A stretch of DNA of 64,000 nt from assembly GCA_034670405.1 (NCBI GenBank), contig JAXDDX010000192.1:444501-508500 (forward strand), read 5' to 3'. Position 1 is the first letter of the stretch. Every line of letters begins with the position of its first letter. This DNA comes from Hoplostethus atlanticus. Taxonomy: Eukaryota > Chordata > Actinopteri > Trachichthyiformes > Trachichthyidae. This document shows, one piece after another, positions 24,038-36,327 of this stretch. Position numbers and translations under genes: made by a program. The notes under the pieces are model-generated. The model did no database searches, was not told the origin of the DNA, and was given only the letters and a program-made list of their open reading frames with translations.

Positions 24038-25292
24038 CTTTGACTTGAGTTTTACATGTTGCTGCTGCCTGGAGTACGATTTGAGAAACCAGTACTCTTA
24101 TTTTGTAGTGAACTTTTACCAGGAAATCATTCTCCGGCTGATTTTCAGATCATGTGTCTGTAGGGACATGCTGTTTTGTTTAGTCTTGTGTTGTTTTTTG
24201 ACCACAGTATAATTTTAGGATCATAACCGATACCAAAGTCAAAATGTTGGTATCATTACTGTATCTTGAGATGACGGCATCGTGAGCAAAACTAGATTTT
24301 CCCAGTGCAGTAGAGCTCTAAACGGGGTTTGGGTTGCCAAAACGCTACCTGACATTAATATGAACAGTTGACAATATCAATGTAGGAAACTGATGTCGTG
24401 TTACTGGTTATGACATCCGTTCTGCTCACTGTGGAAAAAGCAGGAAGTCCAGGAAAATGTCTTTATTGTAAATCAATTATCAACCCATTAATGACCCGGT
24501 GTGGAAGCCTGGCTGCCCACCTGCTTTTGTATGGAAAGACTTTCACAGATCTGCAGCTTTCGAGGGAAATGGTAGCTGGCATCGTTTTTGTCAGCAAATT
24601 CAGATTTCTACCAAAACTGGCGCCTTTAGCCGTTACCGTGACAACACTCATCAACCAGCTCTTCGTTTGTGCTTCTGGGCTTTAAAACGTGGATGCAGCA
24701 GGTCTTTATTATCAATACCATGGGTTCAATCAGTCATGTTCTCATCATGAAGCAACATTTACTATGTGGAACTAAAACATAAAAAGGAAACGTCTCAGTG
24801 AACAAGCTTGATAAAACTACACTACCCATGCAGCCTTGCAGCCACGTGACATGACTCCACCAAGCTGCTACAGGGGCAAAACTAGGACTGGAGTTTCCTG
24901 GACCTGGAAACCATGTGGCTTAAACAACACGAGCCAAGATGAGAGGTATGCCTGAACTTTGACATCTACACATGACAGGTGGGCGGGGCAACGAGAGGAC
25001 CGGACGAGGCACTCGCCGTCCAATCAGGCTGCGAGATTACAAAGGCACCGTGATCTCTTACAAGTACAAAATAAGTGTTCTTTTGTTCCCACAGGGATTA
25101 GGAGGACTTAGTCTCCCCACACCGGAGCCTTCTGCTCCCCGGTGTGTTCAGTTCAGTCCATGACGTGGGTTTATAATCCCTCCGTCACTGACGCAGAGGC
25201 AGTTTTACCTCAAATAATAGAGTAGGAATAGAAGCCACGACACGACTCCATCTTTAAAATCGTCCCCAAGCGTCTCTGAGGCTCAACGCTCC
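24038..25292. other. Convergent gap between ALDH1L2 and NOPCHAP1, probably including the NOPCHAP1 3' UTR
   Basis: No coding exon is recognised. On the minus strand, AATAAA lies at 24705-24710 and again at 24462-24467, either of which could end the NOPCHAP1 transcript. Otherwise nothing stands out. Confidence 0.45.
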
Positions 25293-27394
25293 CTAATCCC
25301 GCTGCTTGTCCAGGACTTGGATGTTGGCCTTCTTCTTGTTTTTGTCTCCAGGCAGTTTGAGGTTCTCCTCTGTGATCTCGCTCTCCTCCTCCTCCTCCTC
25401 CTCCTTCTCCTCCTCCTCCTCCGATGTCTCTTCGTCTGAGTCGCTGTCTGACCCGCTGAGCTCCACCAGAGCCACGTCCTGAAAACAACACAAATTAATC
25501 AAATGATCGATCAAACCAACAAACTACAGGAAGATCCACCTCGGATACGTTTACTCTGTTGGATATCACCAGTCTGTGATGTTCAATGTCTTCCGGGAGT
25601 TATTGTGTTGTAATGTTCACTTTCAACCTGCCTCATCTACTTCTACTCCATTTCCCATAATGCCCTTCGACAATTCTAAAAGAACGAGTCTGATCTTGTT
25701 GCTTACCGCTCCTTACCTAAAACAACATGTCTATCCTGGCTACTGCATTGCATTCTGGTCTATCCTGGCTACTGCATTGCATTCTGGTCTATCTTGGCTA
25801 CTGCATTGCATTCTGGTCTATCCTGGCTCCTGCATTGCATTCTGGTCTATCCTGGCTCCTGCATTGCATTCTGGTCTATCCTGGCTCCTGCATTGCATTC
25901 TGGTCTATCTTGGCTACTCATTGCATTCTGGTCTATCCTGGCTACTGCATTGCATTCTGGTCTATCCTGGCTCCTGCATTGCATTCTGGTCTATCTTGAT
26001 TACTATCGGTGGAGAAATTGTTTTTGCTTTTAATATGTTTCGCTCATCACTCCTTCTGCCCTAGAGGCAAAAAACATGAACTACATTTTGTTGGTTTCAA
26101 AGTGTTGAAGGTCACGTCTAGGGTTTACATTTAATACCATTAAATGCTGCTGAACGACATGCAGTTCACTTCTTCGTCCTTGCTGTTCGGAGGTGTAATA
26201 CTCAGATCGGACGTGTCTGGATTCAGACTCACCATCTCGATGACCCTCTCTGCCTCCTCCACGCTCTCTATGTCGAAGTGGCCAGCGGGGAATTCGTCCA
26301 TCTGCTGCTTCAGCTTCTCATTGGCCTCGGCCAGCTGGGGCAGGAAGCTCTGCAAGCGGCCCAACACTGGTACGCAACAAAACAAAAGGCAGACTGTGAG
26401 GCAGAATTCAAAGATACTGAAACACAGATCGGACTGAGAGACTTTTAATGCTCTTTAATGAGACAAAACAGAGGAAAAAATAACTACAATCACCGAAAAA
26501 AAAACATCCACCCCCACACATTGATAAATCAGACAATATCCTTATCCCATAATCCTTAAAGAAACATACAGAATACAATAGTTTATTTTGTTACAGCATT
26601 TTTTTTTTTATCTCAACGTGATTTTCTACATGATATTTTAAGGTTTCTCAGTGATATCAGTAGAGTATCCCTCTGACTCTGATTTTACCGTTATGATGGT
26701 TCTACTTCATAAGGGTACTGAGACATAATAACAAGTAGACACCAAAACAAGACATAAAAGGTGATAAAACTGAACAGTCAATCAAACGTCCATGACTTTT
26801 CCATGACATATAGCACAATTTCCATGACCAGTATCCATCAGAGTCTATGTTTTTCTGTTGAACATGTGATCTGAATGTCCCAGGTCTCATTTCTGCTCCA
26901 ACTAAACTATCAGGACATTTCTGATCTGGGTTTTTATTCCTCAAAAAGGGAAGTGGAACAAGCAGACATTTCCAAACTTATATGCACATTCCCTTTTCCA
27001 TAACATGCCCAGACCTGGAAAACACATTCATCCAGGTTTTCCATGTCATCTAATACTGAATAGAGACAGATAACGTGAGAGAAAGCATCAAGAGTAATAA
27101 TTTGAGCTCACCGCCGCTTCTTGGGACTCTCTCCGTCTGCAAAGACCTGCCGGCCTTGGGCTTGAGGAGAAGCTTGTCATGGAGACCTGATGAGAACCAA
27201 CAAGACTCATCAAGACGGAGTCAACCCAGATGGAAATGTTACTTACTTCTACATCACGATCACAGGAACGAATACGAGTTTCTCCGCATTTCACTTCATA
27301 AACTTTAGTAGTTCGTGATAAAAGCGTCCAAACCTGCTCCGCTTCCACACGACAGCAAATCCTGCGAGCTCGTTTTCTTGGTATTTAATTCCAT
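25293..27394 (-). CDS. nopchap1: NOPCHAP1 (C12orf45), NOP protein chaperone 1 (4 exons)
   Basis: The family bridges box C/D snoRNP protein NOP58 to the R2TP/RUVBL machinery during snoRNP assembly. Exons in transcript order: 27334-27394 (MELNTKKTSSQDLLSCGSGA), 27112-27186, 26233-26366 and 25293-25478. Phases join cleanly to give 151 residues, shorter than the human protein (185) mainly at the N terminus. Conserved blocks: LHDKLLLKPK and LQTERV; LGRLQSFLPQLAEANEKL, a helical segment; the VIEM/DVAL exon junction, as in the human protein; and the C-terminal EITEENLKLP with IQVLD. Between the last two blocks lies a strongly acidic Glu-rich run with an SDSDSDEE start, encoded by an unstable (GAG)n stretch. 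It is head-to-head with SLC41A2 and convergent with ALDH1L2, as in human. Confidence 0.93.
25525..26130. mobile_element. Repeat family C copy, enlarged by an internal minisatellite
   Basis: Lies in the last NOPCHAP1 intron. Its left part (GGATATCACCAGTCTGTGAT, ATCTACTTCTACT, CATAATG) aligns with the MITE at 36737-37044. Its right part (GTGTTCAA-like, then TCTAGGGT) is more diverged. The extra length relative to that copy is explained by the 29-bp array inside it. Boundaries are approximate. Confidence 0.5.
25731..26000. repeat. 29-bp minisatellite, about 9.3 copies
   Basis: The unit runs CTATCCTGGCTACTGCATTG plus CATTCTGGT. Copies start at 25731, 25760, 25789, 25818, 25847, 25876, 25905 (28 bp), 25933 and 25962, then a partial copy. 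Units differ only at two C/T or A/C positions. Because 29 is not a multiple of three, all three forward frames read as the same peptide repeat in rotation; this is not a gene. Confidence 0.97.
26780..27060 (-). mobile_element. Dispersed repeat family A, fullest copy
   Basis: Lies in NOPCHAP1 intron 2. On the minus strand it reads ATGGAAAACCTGG, then GTTCCACTTCCC, GAGGAATAAAAACCCAGATC, TTCAGATCACATGTTCAA and GTCATGGAAA, in the same order as 50468-50760 on the plus strand. The motif GTCATGGAAAA is repeated inside it. No coding capacity or clear terminal inverted repeats are seen. Confidence 0.75.
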
Positions 27395-28165
27395 TTCTGA
27401 AGAGATAGGATTGTTATGTTTGAATCGACATGTGTGCTACTAGCGAGAGCAACTTCCGGGTGAGAGGTAAGAACATGGATATCTCGGCTACATGTTGACG
27501 TAGCGCCCTCTGCTGTTTGGGAGTAGCACACACGTTGGATGAAATTTATTTTTACGATCTAAGGTTGGTTATGAAAGAAATACACGGTTATTGTGAATGT
27601 CTGTCACAATGATTGTTTGGGTAAATAACGTTATCAACTAACTAAATCAGCGAGGAAACATATTAAAGCAATCTAATATACACAGAGACATAAACGACGT
27701 TATAAAATTGTAAAATGCCTCAGTTTTATTTCATCAAATGGCTAAATGCAATGTGTAACGTGACTTTGAACATTTGGACATCTACCAAAACGGGCAAGGT
27801 GTGCTCTGCGCCTGCGCACTGCAATGAAAATATCTGTGGCACTTTTTGTTCTGAACAGAAATCATCCAAGTGAGGCAAGAGGTTTCACTCCTTCTTACTT
27901 CTGTCATCGCTTAAATCTCGCCAGGTAGACTAGACCATTTAATTTTTTGGCTGAGAGTCAATGAGAATGTCTCACATTTGGCCCAGTATCTATTAGCTAA
28001 CTATTCCTTAATACTCTGATGTCAGACGGTATGCATGTGCAAACTGATTTGCTGCTCCTTCACTGTTCTGGTCTAGAGGGAAAGATATAAACTACCATGA
28101 GCTATTTAAGGTTTAAGGTTTATTTGGACCATTTTACATTCAAAATGTCCACAAAATACAGTACA

Positions 28166-28166
28166 C

Positions 28167-28201
<35 letters not shown>

Positions 28202-28204
28202 GTA

Positions 28205-28241
<37 letters not shown>
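28166..28241. repeat. (AAT)n microsatellite
   Basis: About 25 AAT units with a short AGTAGT interruption, in the divergent NOPCHAP1/SLC41A2 interval. The preceding TTTAAGGTTTATTTGGACCA resembles the end of a fish repeat. Confidence 0.95.
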
Positions 28242-28245
<4 letters not shown>

Positions 28246-28549
28246 CTCTTCACCCGTCCAGGGACTACAAATGTAAATTAGATTTTTTTGCTAGCTAACT
28301 CTGGGGGTTTGGATGTAATTGCCCATTGTCCCTGTTAAATTAACTAATAATTATATGTCATTAATTGAAAGTATTGTTATAACATCCAGGATTAATATTT
28401 ACCCTTTTGCGATGAGTTGGTTTTTGAGGAAAAACAGGGCGCATGCACGAGGGTTAACGCCCACTTTTACGCACCGGAAGGTGGGACATTTCTTCCAACT
28501 ACCGGGATATTCATCTTCTAAAACATAGACAATCTTTGATGGTACTTTT

Positions 28550-28637
28550 TCGCTCTGACGCGACGAGCTGGCAGGCTGCCTGGCTGTCAGAAGATCCGCA
28601 TCCCTGTCCTAGATGCAAATCTCAGTCAAGGCGAAAG
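28550..28637 (+). other. slc41a2: Candidate non-coding first exon of SLC41A2
   Basis: A GC-rich stretch ends in a strong donor, GCGAAAG|GTAAGTTAAG (28637/28638). A good acceptor, CTGTTGTACCAG, lies at 29483-29494, 211 bases before the SLC41A2 start codon. The 5' limit is a guess. The pair would remove an 857-base intron from the 5' UTR. Confidence 0.4.
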
Positions 28638-29705
28638 GTAAGTTAAGCGAAAGAAAACTGCGTAACAGTGACGAATACATTTGAGTAATCTGTATTTGTT
28701 GTTACCCACCGAGTTTGACCAAACTGTATTCTCTGTTCTGCGTCCAAACCGGTGGAGAGATGAGCTCCCTACTGTTTTGACCCCCCCAGCTAGCTAGCCC
28801 ACTGCGTTAGCTAACCCGTATCCTGTTATCGCTAGCGCCGTAGAGTTGTGAAAATAACAAAATAATGTTAGTGAGGTTAGCTAGGTGTCGGCAAACGTTA
28901 CTTTGCAGTGTAATAACGTCTTTACCGAACAACGCCTAGGATACGGTGAGGCAGAAATGCTGTAATCTGAGATTGAGACAGATAATTTTAAGGCCGAAAC
29001 ATGATGTAATGATAAACACAGTGTGGGTAAACTGTGGTGTCCGGGCTGTTATCAGCACAGGGCAAACAACCACATACAGGAATAAATACTTCTCCCCTCC
29101 TTGTGTAACTTGCATTAGTTTGATACTGAACCACCTCCCGTGATATATATCCTTTAACTTGTACTATAAAGATTTCTGTCATTTTAAATGTCAATTCCGC
29201 AAATTAAACTGTGGGAAAAGTAAGGTGAGCTGGGTTTACGCCCTGCTGTAACGCGAGCTGCCCTGCTTTTGTTGCTTTACTAAACTGCACTAACCTAGTT
29301 AACCTAGTCTCCTTTTCCTCAGACGTACATAAAGAAAACCACAACACACACTTAGGTCTCGATTTGTGAACCAAGCAGTGGAATCAGCTGCCGCGGTGTT
29401 GGGCGAGAGACTTTCGTTATAGTGTTCTCTCTGATCCTGGTGATTAAAGCCTTGGTTCTCCGGTTTGTCTCTGTTGTTGTTCCTGTTGTACCAGGATCGA
29501 CTGACGAACAGGATATCAGTTTGCATCCTGGATTACTTCTCCCTTATTGACTCTCTTCTGTCATCTTTCTCAAAGCTAACAAGACCCTGAAGCAGACCTC
29601 CAACATGGATGCTGTTGTTCAGTCGGCGTAACCGGCTTTATTGGTTATAACACCGCCCCGAGCCCGGATGACAGGAGATGAGACACAGCAGCCTCAGAAC
29701 GCATC

Positions 29706-32700
29706 ATGAACATCCAGACTCTGGGGGGCGCTATAGGGGAGTCCTTGGGCCCTAGCCTGACGGGGCGTATGAGTGGAGCGGGTGGGGGGTGGAATGGTCT
29801 CTCCCTGAAGCCTGCTCCCTCCGGACGGATCACCTCTCTGTTTCAGACCATGGTTCCCACCGGATACACTAAGCTGCAGGAGGAGCGGCTGGCCATGGTC
29901 GACCTGGGGGCCAAGCCTGAGGCCGGGCCGCACCAGAACGGCTACCGGCCCGAAGCGTCTCACGTCGAGAGCCGGCGGCACCTGGATCGCGCCGCCCGGT
30001 CCTCCGTGACCTTATCAGACTGTGGCGACGAACGCTACTCCGAGACGGAGCCCATGCTCCCCGAGGGGAGGCTCTCCGGAGGGGAGGAAGACGAGGAGAA
30101 GGAGGACGAAGAGGACGGGCAGGGATCCGCTGCCCGGAATATGCCCAAGGAGTCGCCGCTGGCCATGGCGCTGCAGATCCTGCTGCCTTTCCTGCTGGCT
30201 GGATTTGGCACGGTGTCGGCTGGGATGGTGTTGGATATAGTTCAGGTAAGGTGACCTGCACTCAGACACAACCCATATCCAGTTACTGAGAATAACCGGT
30301 CTGTCTGAAGCTACAAGTTCAAATAGCCTCACGCAAATGAAATTGTTGACACAGGGAGTTCCCCTATCGGTACCGATTTAAAAGTGAAATGAAGCTTGAG
30401 GTGAAGTGAATAGTTTGAAGGTCAGAGGTCATGTGTGTCTCCCTCCTGTCCTGCGTAGCACTGGGATGCTTTCAGCTACATCACGGAGATCTTCATCCTG
30501 GTTCCTGCCCTGCTGGGCCTGAAGGGGAACCTGGAGATGACACTGGCCTCCAGGTTGTCCACAGCGGTGAGAGAAACACACACACACACACACACACACA
30601 GATCCCTACCAGCTCCAGGGCTGCTGGCCTGACCTCTGACCTCCTGTGTGTCTCCCTCAGTAATATACCTATAAGCACACACACCCCTGAACTCAGTCGG
30701 TGTGACCTACTGCTGTTTGCCTCCCTCCATGACGTGTCCAGTGCTATAGGTTGTATGAGGTCACTGTGGTTTTGCCTGAGATAAGGTGGCAGGTCATGAC
30801 TCGTCTCGTGGGCTGAGCCTTTGTTGTTGTGTTGAGTTGTCGGTTGTGTTGTCATGTCGTATATCTCCCAACCTCTCATTACAGCTCTCACGTCCTCTCG
30901 GGGGAAATGAAGAGGAAAATGGGCCAGTAGCCTCCGGGGGAAAGCTAACCCCCGCGTCCGATTTCACTCTGTTAAAAGGTTCAGTTATTATGGAGTTTGT
31001 CGTGGCGGCTATTGGGACAGTCTTGAATAGCTTTCGATCCAAGAGCTTAGTAGAGGAATTTGCTGATTTAGCAGATGGAGAGGGGGAGGGGGGGGCGGGG
31101 GAGGGGGGGGGGGGTGCTGCTGCAAGGAGACTGAACAGTCAGATGGCAAATTTATCGCTCCACTTCAACGTCTGAGAGCAAACGGGGTTAAAAGGGAGCA
31201 GGACTGAGGAGAAGACTGGAATGCTTATGCCACTCGGTGGACGCTTTCACCCGAAATGCCTCCCAGTACCACGACGGCAGACACCCCCAGGGGGAATTGA
31301 ACCCCCAACCATTGCAGTGGTAAAGTGTCAAAGTCTGGCTGTCTGACGTAGCGAGGAGGGCGGTCTGTTCCGTCCTGTGTTTGTGTTGGGCTCTCGGTGT
31401 CTTGCCGAGGTAGAAGCTGATGAAATGACGGAGCAGAAGTCCCTCTTTGTTTGGCCTGGCTGCCCCCGGCTCCCCCCAGACAGCCTCCACATTCACAGGG
31501 TTGTGTCAACATGGACGGCGGAGCTCAGTGTGAGCAAATATCTCTCACTCTCCTCCCCAGCTCCCCTTCTCTTCTCCTGGCTTTGATTTCCACTTTGTCT
31601 CCATGTTCTTGTTGTTCCTGAGCTGTGAGTTAGCTGGAGATTTATTTTCCTGCTGCAGCTGCTCCCCCCGGGCTGTTGCTGCTCATAAAAATATATTCTT
31701 AGTCAACTTGTCTGGTTAAACCACGATGATGCACAATGATGGGAATAAATGAAAGTAATGCAGCGGTACAAACGGATGAGTGCAAGCCCGGATGCTTCAG
31801 TCTAGAGGGTTCCCAGTGGAAGGGTTCGGGAATATCAGGGAATTTTTCAGGTGTGTTCCAGACAGGGAAAGTCAGGGAATTTGATAAATTCTCAGTTGAG
31901 CCCTTGAAATCTTTAGTCTCACCTCAGAACAATGAAGTGCCTCGTATTTTATTCTTGAAAAAACAAATTTTTACAGATACATGATTTTTTTTTTTGTTGC
32001 ACAGTAATATCAGACATACAGGGTTCCCAGTAGTCATGGGATTTCTGGGATCATCATTTCTGGTGTGTTCCAGACAGGGAAAGTCAGGACATTTGATTCA
32101 TTCTCTGGGAACGTCATGGAATATCAGGGAATTTTCCAAATGGGTCACTTAAAAGGAAAAATACCAGACTGAATTTTACACATTCGCTGCATCAGATGAA
32201 GGTTTTCAGCTGTTTGTCTCCTCAGAGAACATAACAGGAAGTGGAAACCAGACAGGACAACATTAACAAACCAGGAGGGAATCACACACAGAAGTTCCCC
32301 CGAGTTACGGAAAGCCGTGGAAAAGTAATGTCACATCAGTCATGGATGCTTCTTGCTGACTGCGTCTCGTCTCCCAACACAGGTGAACGTGGGCAAGATG
32401 GACTCCCCCATCGAGAAGTGGAATCTCATCATAGGAAACCTGGCGCTCAAGCAGGTAACGTCCTCGCAGTATCTACCTGGATTTATTGTATAGTTGATCA
32501 ATATTACACTATGGGAAGCTCTGAACCTTTTTCTGAATGTTTCGGCATGAAAATGGTCACATGTAAAGATCAGGAAGTTCGGTCCAGTATTGGTGTGTGT
32601 ATCGGTGTATGGGCTGAACCGTAGTGTTGTGGTGTTGATCTTGATCTGGTTTCTGTCTGTGTCGTGTGGAACGCTGACTGACGACAGCCTGGTAATTATT

Positions 32701-35699
32701 AACCTTTTATCACGCAGTGTAGCGGCGTAGCGGCGTAGCGGCGTAGCGCTAGTCTGAGGCCGTTCGGCAATAACACCATTCAGCGCTGTGTCACGTGGAA
32801 ACTCTCTGACATAACTACACCTCCCTTTCTTTCTTCTTATCTCATCACCTTCTTTGTTTCGTGGTTTCTTCCTTCCTTCCTTCCTTCCTTCCTTCCTTCC
32901 TTCCCTCCTCCCGTCCTCCAGGTCCAGGCTACCGTGGTGGGCTTCCTAGCGGCCGTAGCAGCCGTGATCCTTGGCTGGATCCCCGAGGGAAAGTTCCAGA
33001 TGAGCCACGCGGTGCTGCTCTGCTCCAGCAGCGTGGCCACGGCCTTCATCGCCTCCATGCTGCAGGGTAGCGACACAAAAACACAAACACTGAGTATCAC
33101 GTTTCAAAATAAACCGCTAACAACGCTCCCCATAGAGACGCTGTTGGCTTATCTCCCCTCTCCTCACCTCACGTACGAGGTTAAATGGATATAAATAGTT
33201 GTGATGTACAAACACGACAACATGTGTGACGCGCCTTGAAGCTTAACCGTTACTTACCCCGCCCTCGTCTCGCCAGGTTTCATCATGGTGGGAGTGATTG
33301 TGGGCTCGAAGAAGACGGGCATCAACCCAGACAATGTCGCCACCCCCATCGCCGCCAGCTTTGGTGACCTCATCACCTTGGCCATCCTGGCGTGGATCAG
33401 CCAGGGCCTCTACAACTGCCTGGGTAAGAGAATCACCTAAATCAAGGTACCACGTTAAGTTTGAGAAACAGATGAGACCTTCTTCTGTAGGGAACCTGCT
33501 GGATTGCTTTACGGCGCAACAGAACAAACAGGATGCGGATGCTGTTCTTCCAGTGCAAACAGAGCTAAAGCTTTCTCGCAAACTTTAATCCTCTTTCGGT
33601 AAAGCCAAAGAGAAAACAAACGCACCCGAAGTGTCAGGAGGGAGGGGCGAGGGAACACTGCTGCGTTCTCTTTCTGCAGCAGGGTTAATGGGATATGTGT
33701 TCTTCATGTTGAGACACACTAGCGCTAACAGTACCACTGCTGTGAGATGGAGGCTGCACATCGTCTCCATCATGATCTCATTCGTCCACAGTAATAATAA
33801 CAAGGTATCACAGGTAGTCTGGCTGGACTGGCAACCCTGCAGAGGAGTGAGCAGGCGTGGAAGTTTGATGGTATACTGATGCTGCCTTAAGCACCTTTTT
33901 TAAAACCAGTCTTAGAAACGGTTGTAAGGTGCATCAGTGGTGAAGTGTCCTGAGAGCCACTACCCTCTCTCTCCACCAGAGGTCACCCCTGCCCCACTCC
34001 CTGCCAGCGCTACCCTCCAGTTGCAGAACAGATCATCTCTCTCTCTTTGCTCTCGCCACACATCCACACATGTTTAATTCATGTCACACCCAGCCCAGCG
34101 TTGCATTACTTAATGCAGCATGCACTGGAAGCTGTTTCCTCTGGAAAGTGTAGCGCATTAACTAACCCTGTCAGCTCTGATTGTGTGTAATTCCCCACTA
34201 ACAGAAACAAAAAAAAAAAAAACTATGAAAGGAACAGTTAAGCGCTCTGAGCTAAATTTAATAAAGCACATTTCAGATTTCATATTTCCATCCCGGGCGG
34301 TGTGAACGAGGCTGTCTGGCTGCGTCGCTCTCAGGACAGTGGCTCTGTTGTTCTCCGGCCCAGCCATGCCGGCGGTTTTCTGCTAAATTGGAACTAATGG
34401 CCAGTTTACTCACCGCTAAACGGACTCCAAATCACGTGATTATCGACGCAGATAGAAACGTCTGGTCTGGTGTAACGGGCGTATTTTTTTAAAAGCGAAC
34501 CGGTCGAGCCGAGATGAGAGACTGGCTAGACAAGGTAGCCGCTGGAGCCGAGTCAAGCCAGGTCATCTTTATTTATAGAGTGCTTCACATAATGGACACT
34601 ACAATAGATAAAAAACAAGGATCATGAAAGCGTGAGATGGAGCACGTACAGCACAAACACCAATAAATGGGGGGCCAGAGCATGTGTGGTCATGCATGTG
34701 GATATGAGAGCGCCGGGGCAGTCAGACAGGAGAAGAGACGTAATAAACGAGGCAGACGAGCAGAGAGGACTGTCTGGTCTGGTGTGAGTCTAGTAGGACG
34801 TAGGCTGTGATGGATGAGTCGGCCTCGGGTCTGGGCGTAAACACCCAGAAGACGTTTTCACCTGTTCAACGGCATGTAAACATCATGACCAGTTGTGAGC
34901 AAACCTGGTTAAGATGCCTTATCTGTCTGTGGCGTGTATTCTACCGTAGGTTGTCGTGGAAACGGGGGGGAGGCTGAATCGCGGGGGGTGTCAAAGGGTC
35001 ACGTTAACAGATGGACCCGTGTAAGAGCCGGGTCACTCAGCGTCTTGATCCCAGAGGGAGGTGGGACTGAACAGTAGTCCCTTTCTGCACCCGAGCTACG
35101 AGACACCATCCCATAATCAATCTGGGGCCGTTTCCTCATGACAGTTATGCGCCATGTGGAACAGGAGAAACATCTGGTGGGGGTGGAGGGGTTCGCCACG
35201 CAGGTGCTCTACCCCAGTTACTCTTCCAAAATAGATGCAATAAGCTATCCTGTTTGGGAGGGGAAATATAGGTTGTGCAGAGAGAGAGAGAAAGTAAAAT
35301 CTCCTCTTCTGGGTCACCTCACAGCTAGAACGACACAGGTTCGATTCCCGGCCCTGTCTGTTGCATGTACCCAGGTAGATTGGAGACTCTAAGTGAACAC
35401 ACAGGTATGAGATCTATCTATCTGAGGAAACCCGTCCAGAGCCCTGTGCATGCTGGGATAGCCTCCATCCCTCCTGACCCCGGGGGTGGTGATGTCTGAC
35501 CCGTCCCGTCTCGTCTCCCTCCTCAGACTCCTACCCGTACGTGTCGTCGCTGGTGTGTGCCTTCTTCCTGTCTCTGACGCCGCTGTGGATGGTCATCTCC
35601 TCCAAGCACCCGGCCAGCCGCACCCTGCTGTACTCCGGATGGGAGCCAGTCATCACCGCCATGGTCATCAGCAGGTGTGTGTGTGTGTGTGTGTGTGTG

Positions 35700-35786
<87 letters not shown>

Positions 35787-36125
35787 TCTTCAAAGGGGAA
35801 AGAACAGCTACTCTGTGACTCCCAGTGTCTGGTCCGCTTGATGACTCATCCCCTAAACAAATTGCTGCACCCGAGCACATACACCCTCGGGTACCCTTGA
35901 GCCTGGCAGCCTGGCAGACGCAGCCGGCGGGAGGAGGAGGGGGGGGAGGGAGGGGGAGTGTTTGTCTCCCTCCCTCGCCTCGGCTTTCTCCGGCGCTCGC
36001 TCCTCAACGCTCGGTGCTGCAGGTGATGCCACATTTCTCACATGGCATTTACTGAGGAGCACACGAGTATATTGGCTGTGGACACAATGAGCTGAAAACA
36101 ACTCAAAAATGTCTCTCGCTCTCTC

Positions 36126-36167
<42 letters not shown>

Positions 36168-36294
36168 CCTTCAACACCACATTTTCAGTGGCATTTACAG
36201 AGGAGCACACAAATATTGGCTCCGGACACCAACTGAGACGAAGACAATTCAATTCAATGAACACAATCTGCCTCTGTCTCAGTCTCTCCCTTGT

Positions 36295-36327
<33 letters not shown>

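Larger units (their letters stand above)
27395..28637. promoter_or_regulatory. Shared 5' region of NOPCHAP1 (-) and SLC41A2 (+)
   Basis: About 1.2 kb between the divergent 5' ends. It contains an NRF1-like site TGCGCCTGCGCA (27807-27818), a second NRF1-like GGCGCATGCACG near 28438, a CTCF-like GCGCCCTCTGCTGT (27503-27516, reverse strand), and an (AAT)n at 28166-28241. No TATA box is seen. The layout suggests a bidirectional promoter region; this is inference. Confidence 0.45.

Noticed and set aside
25576-26064. 162-codon ORF with a hydrophobic repeated peptide
   Set aside because: It is the 29-bp minisatellite read in a rotating frame, antisense to NOPCHAP1 and intronic.
30990-31170. Open frame after the SLC41A2 exon at 30459-30566
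   Set aside because: Read into a G-rich low-complexity stretch with no homology; the family junction [12 protein letters not shown] shows the next coding exon is at 32383.
35486-35818. ORF continuing through the SLC41A2 exon into Cys-Val repeats
   Set aside because: The exon ends at the GT donor at 35675; the rest is the (GT)n tract.
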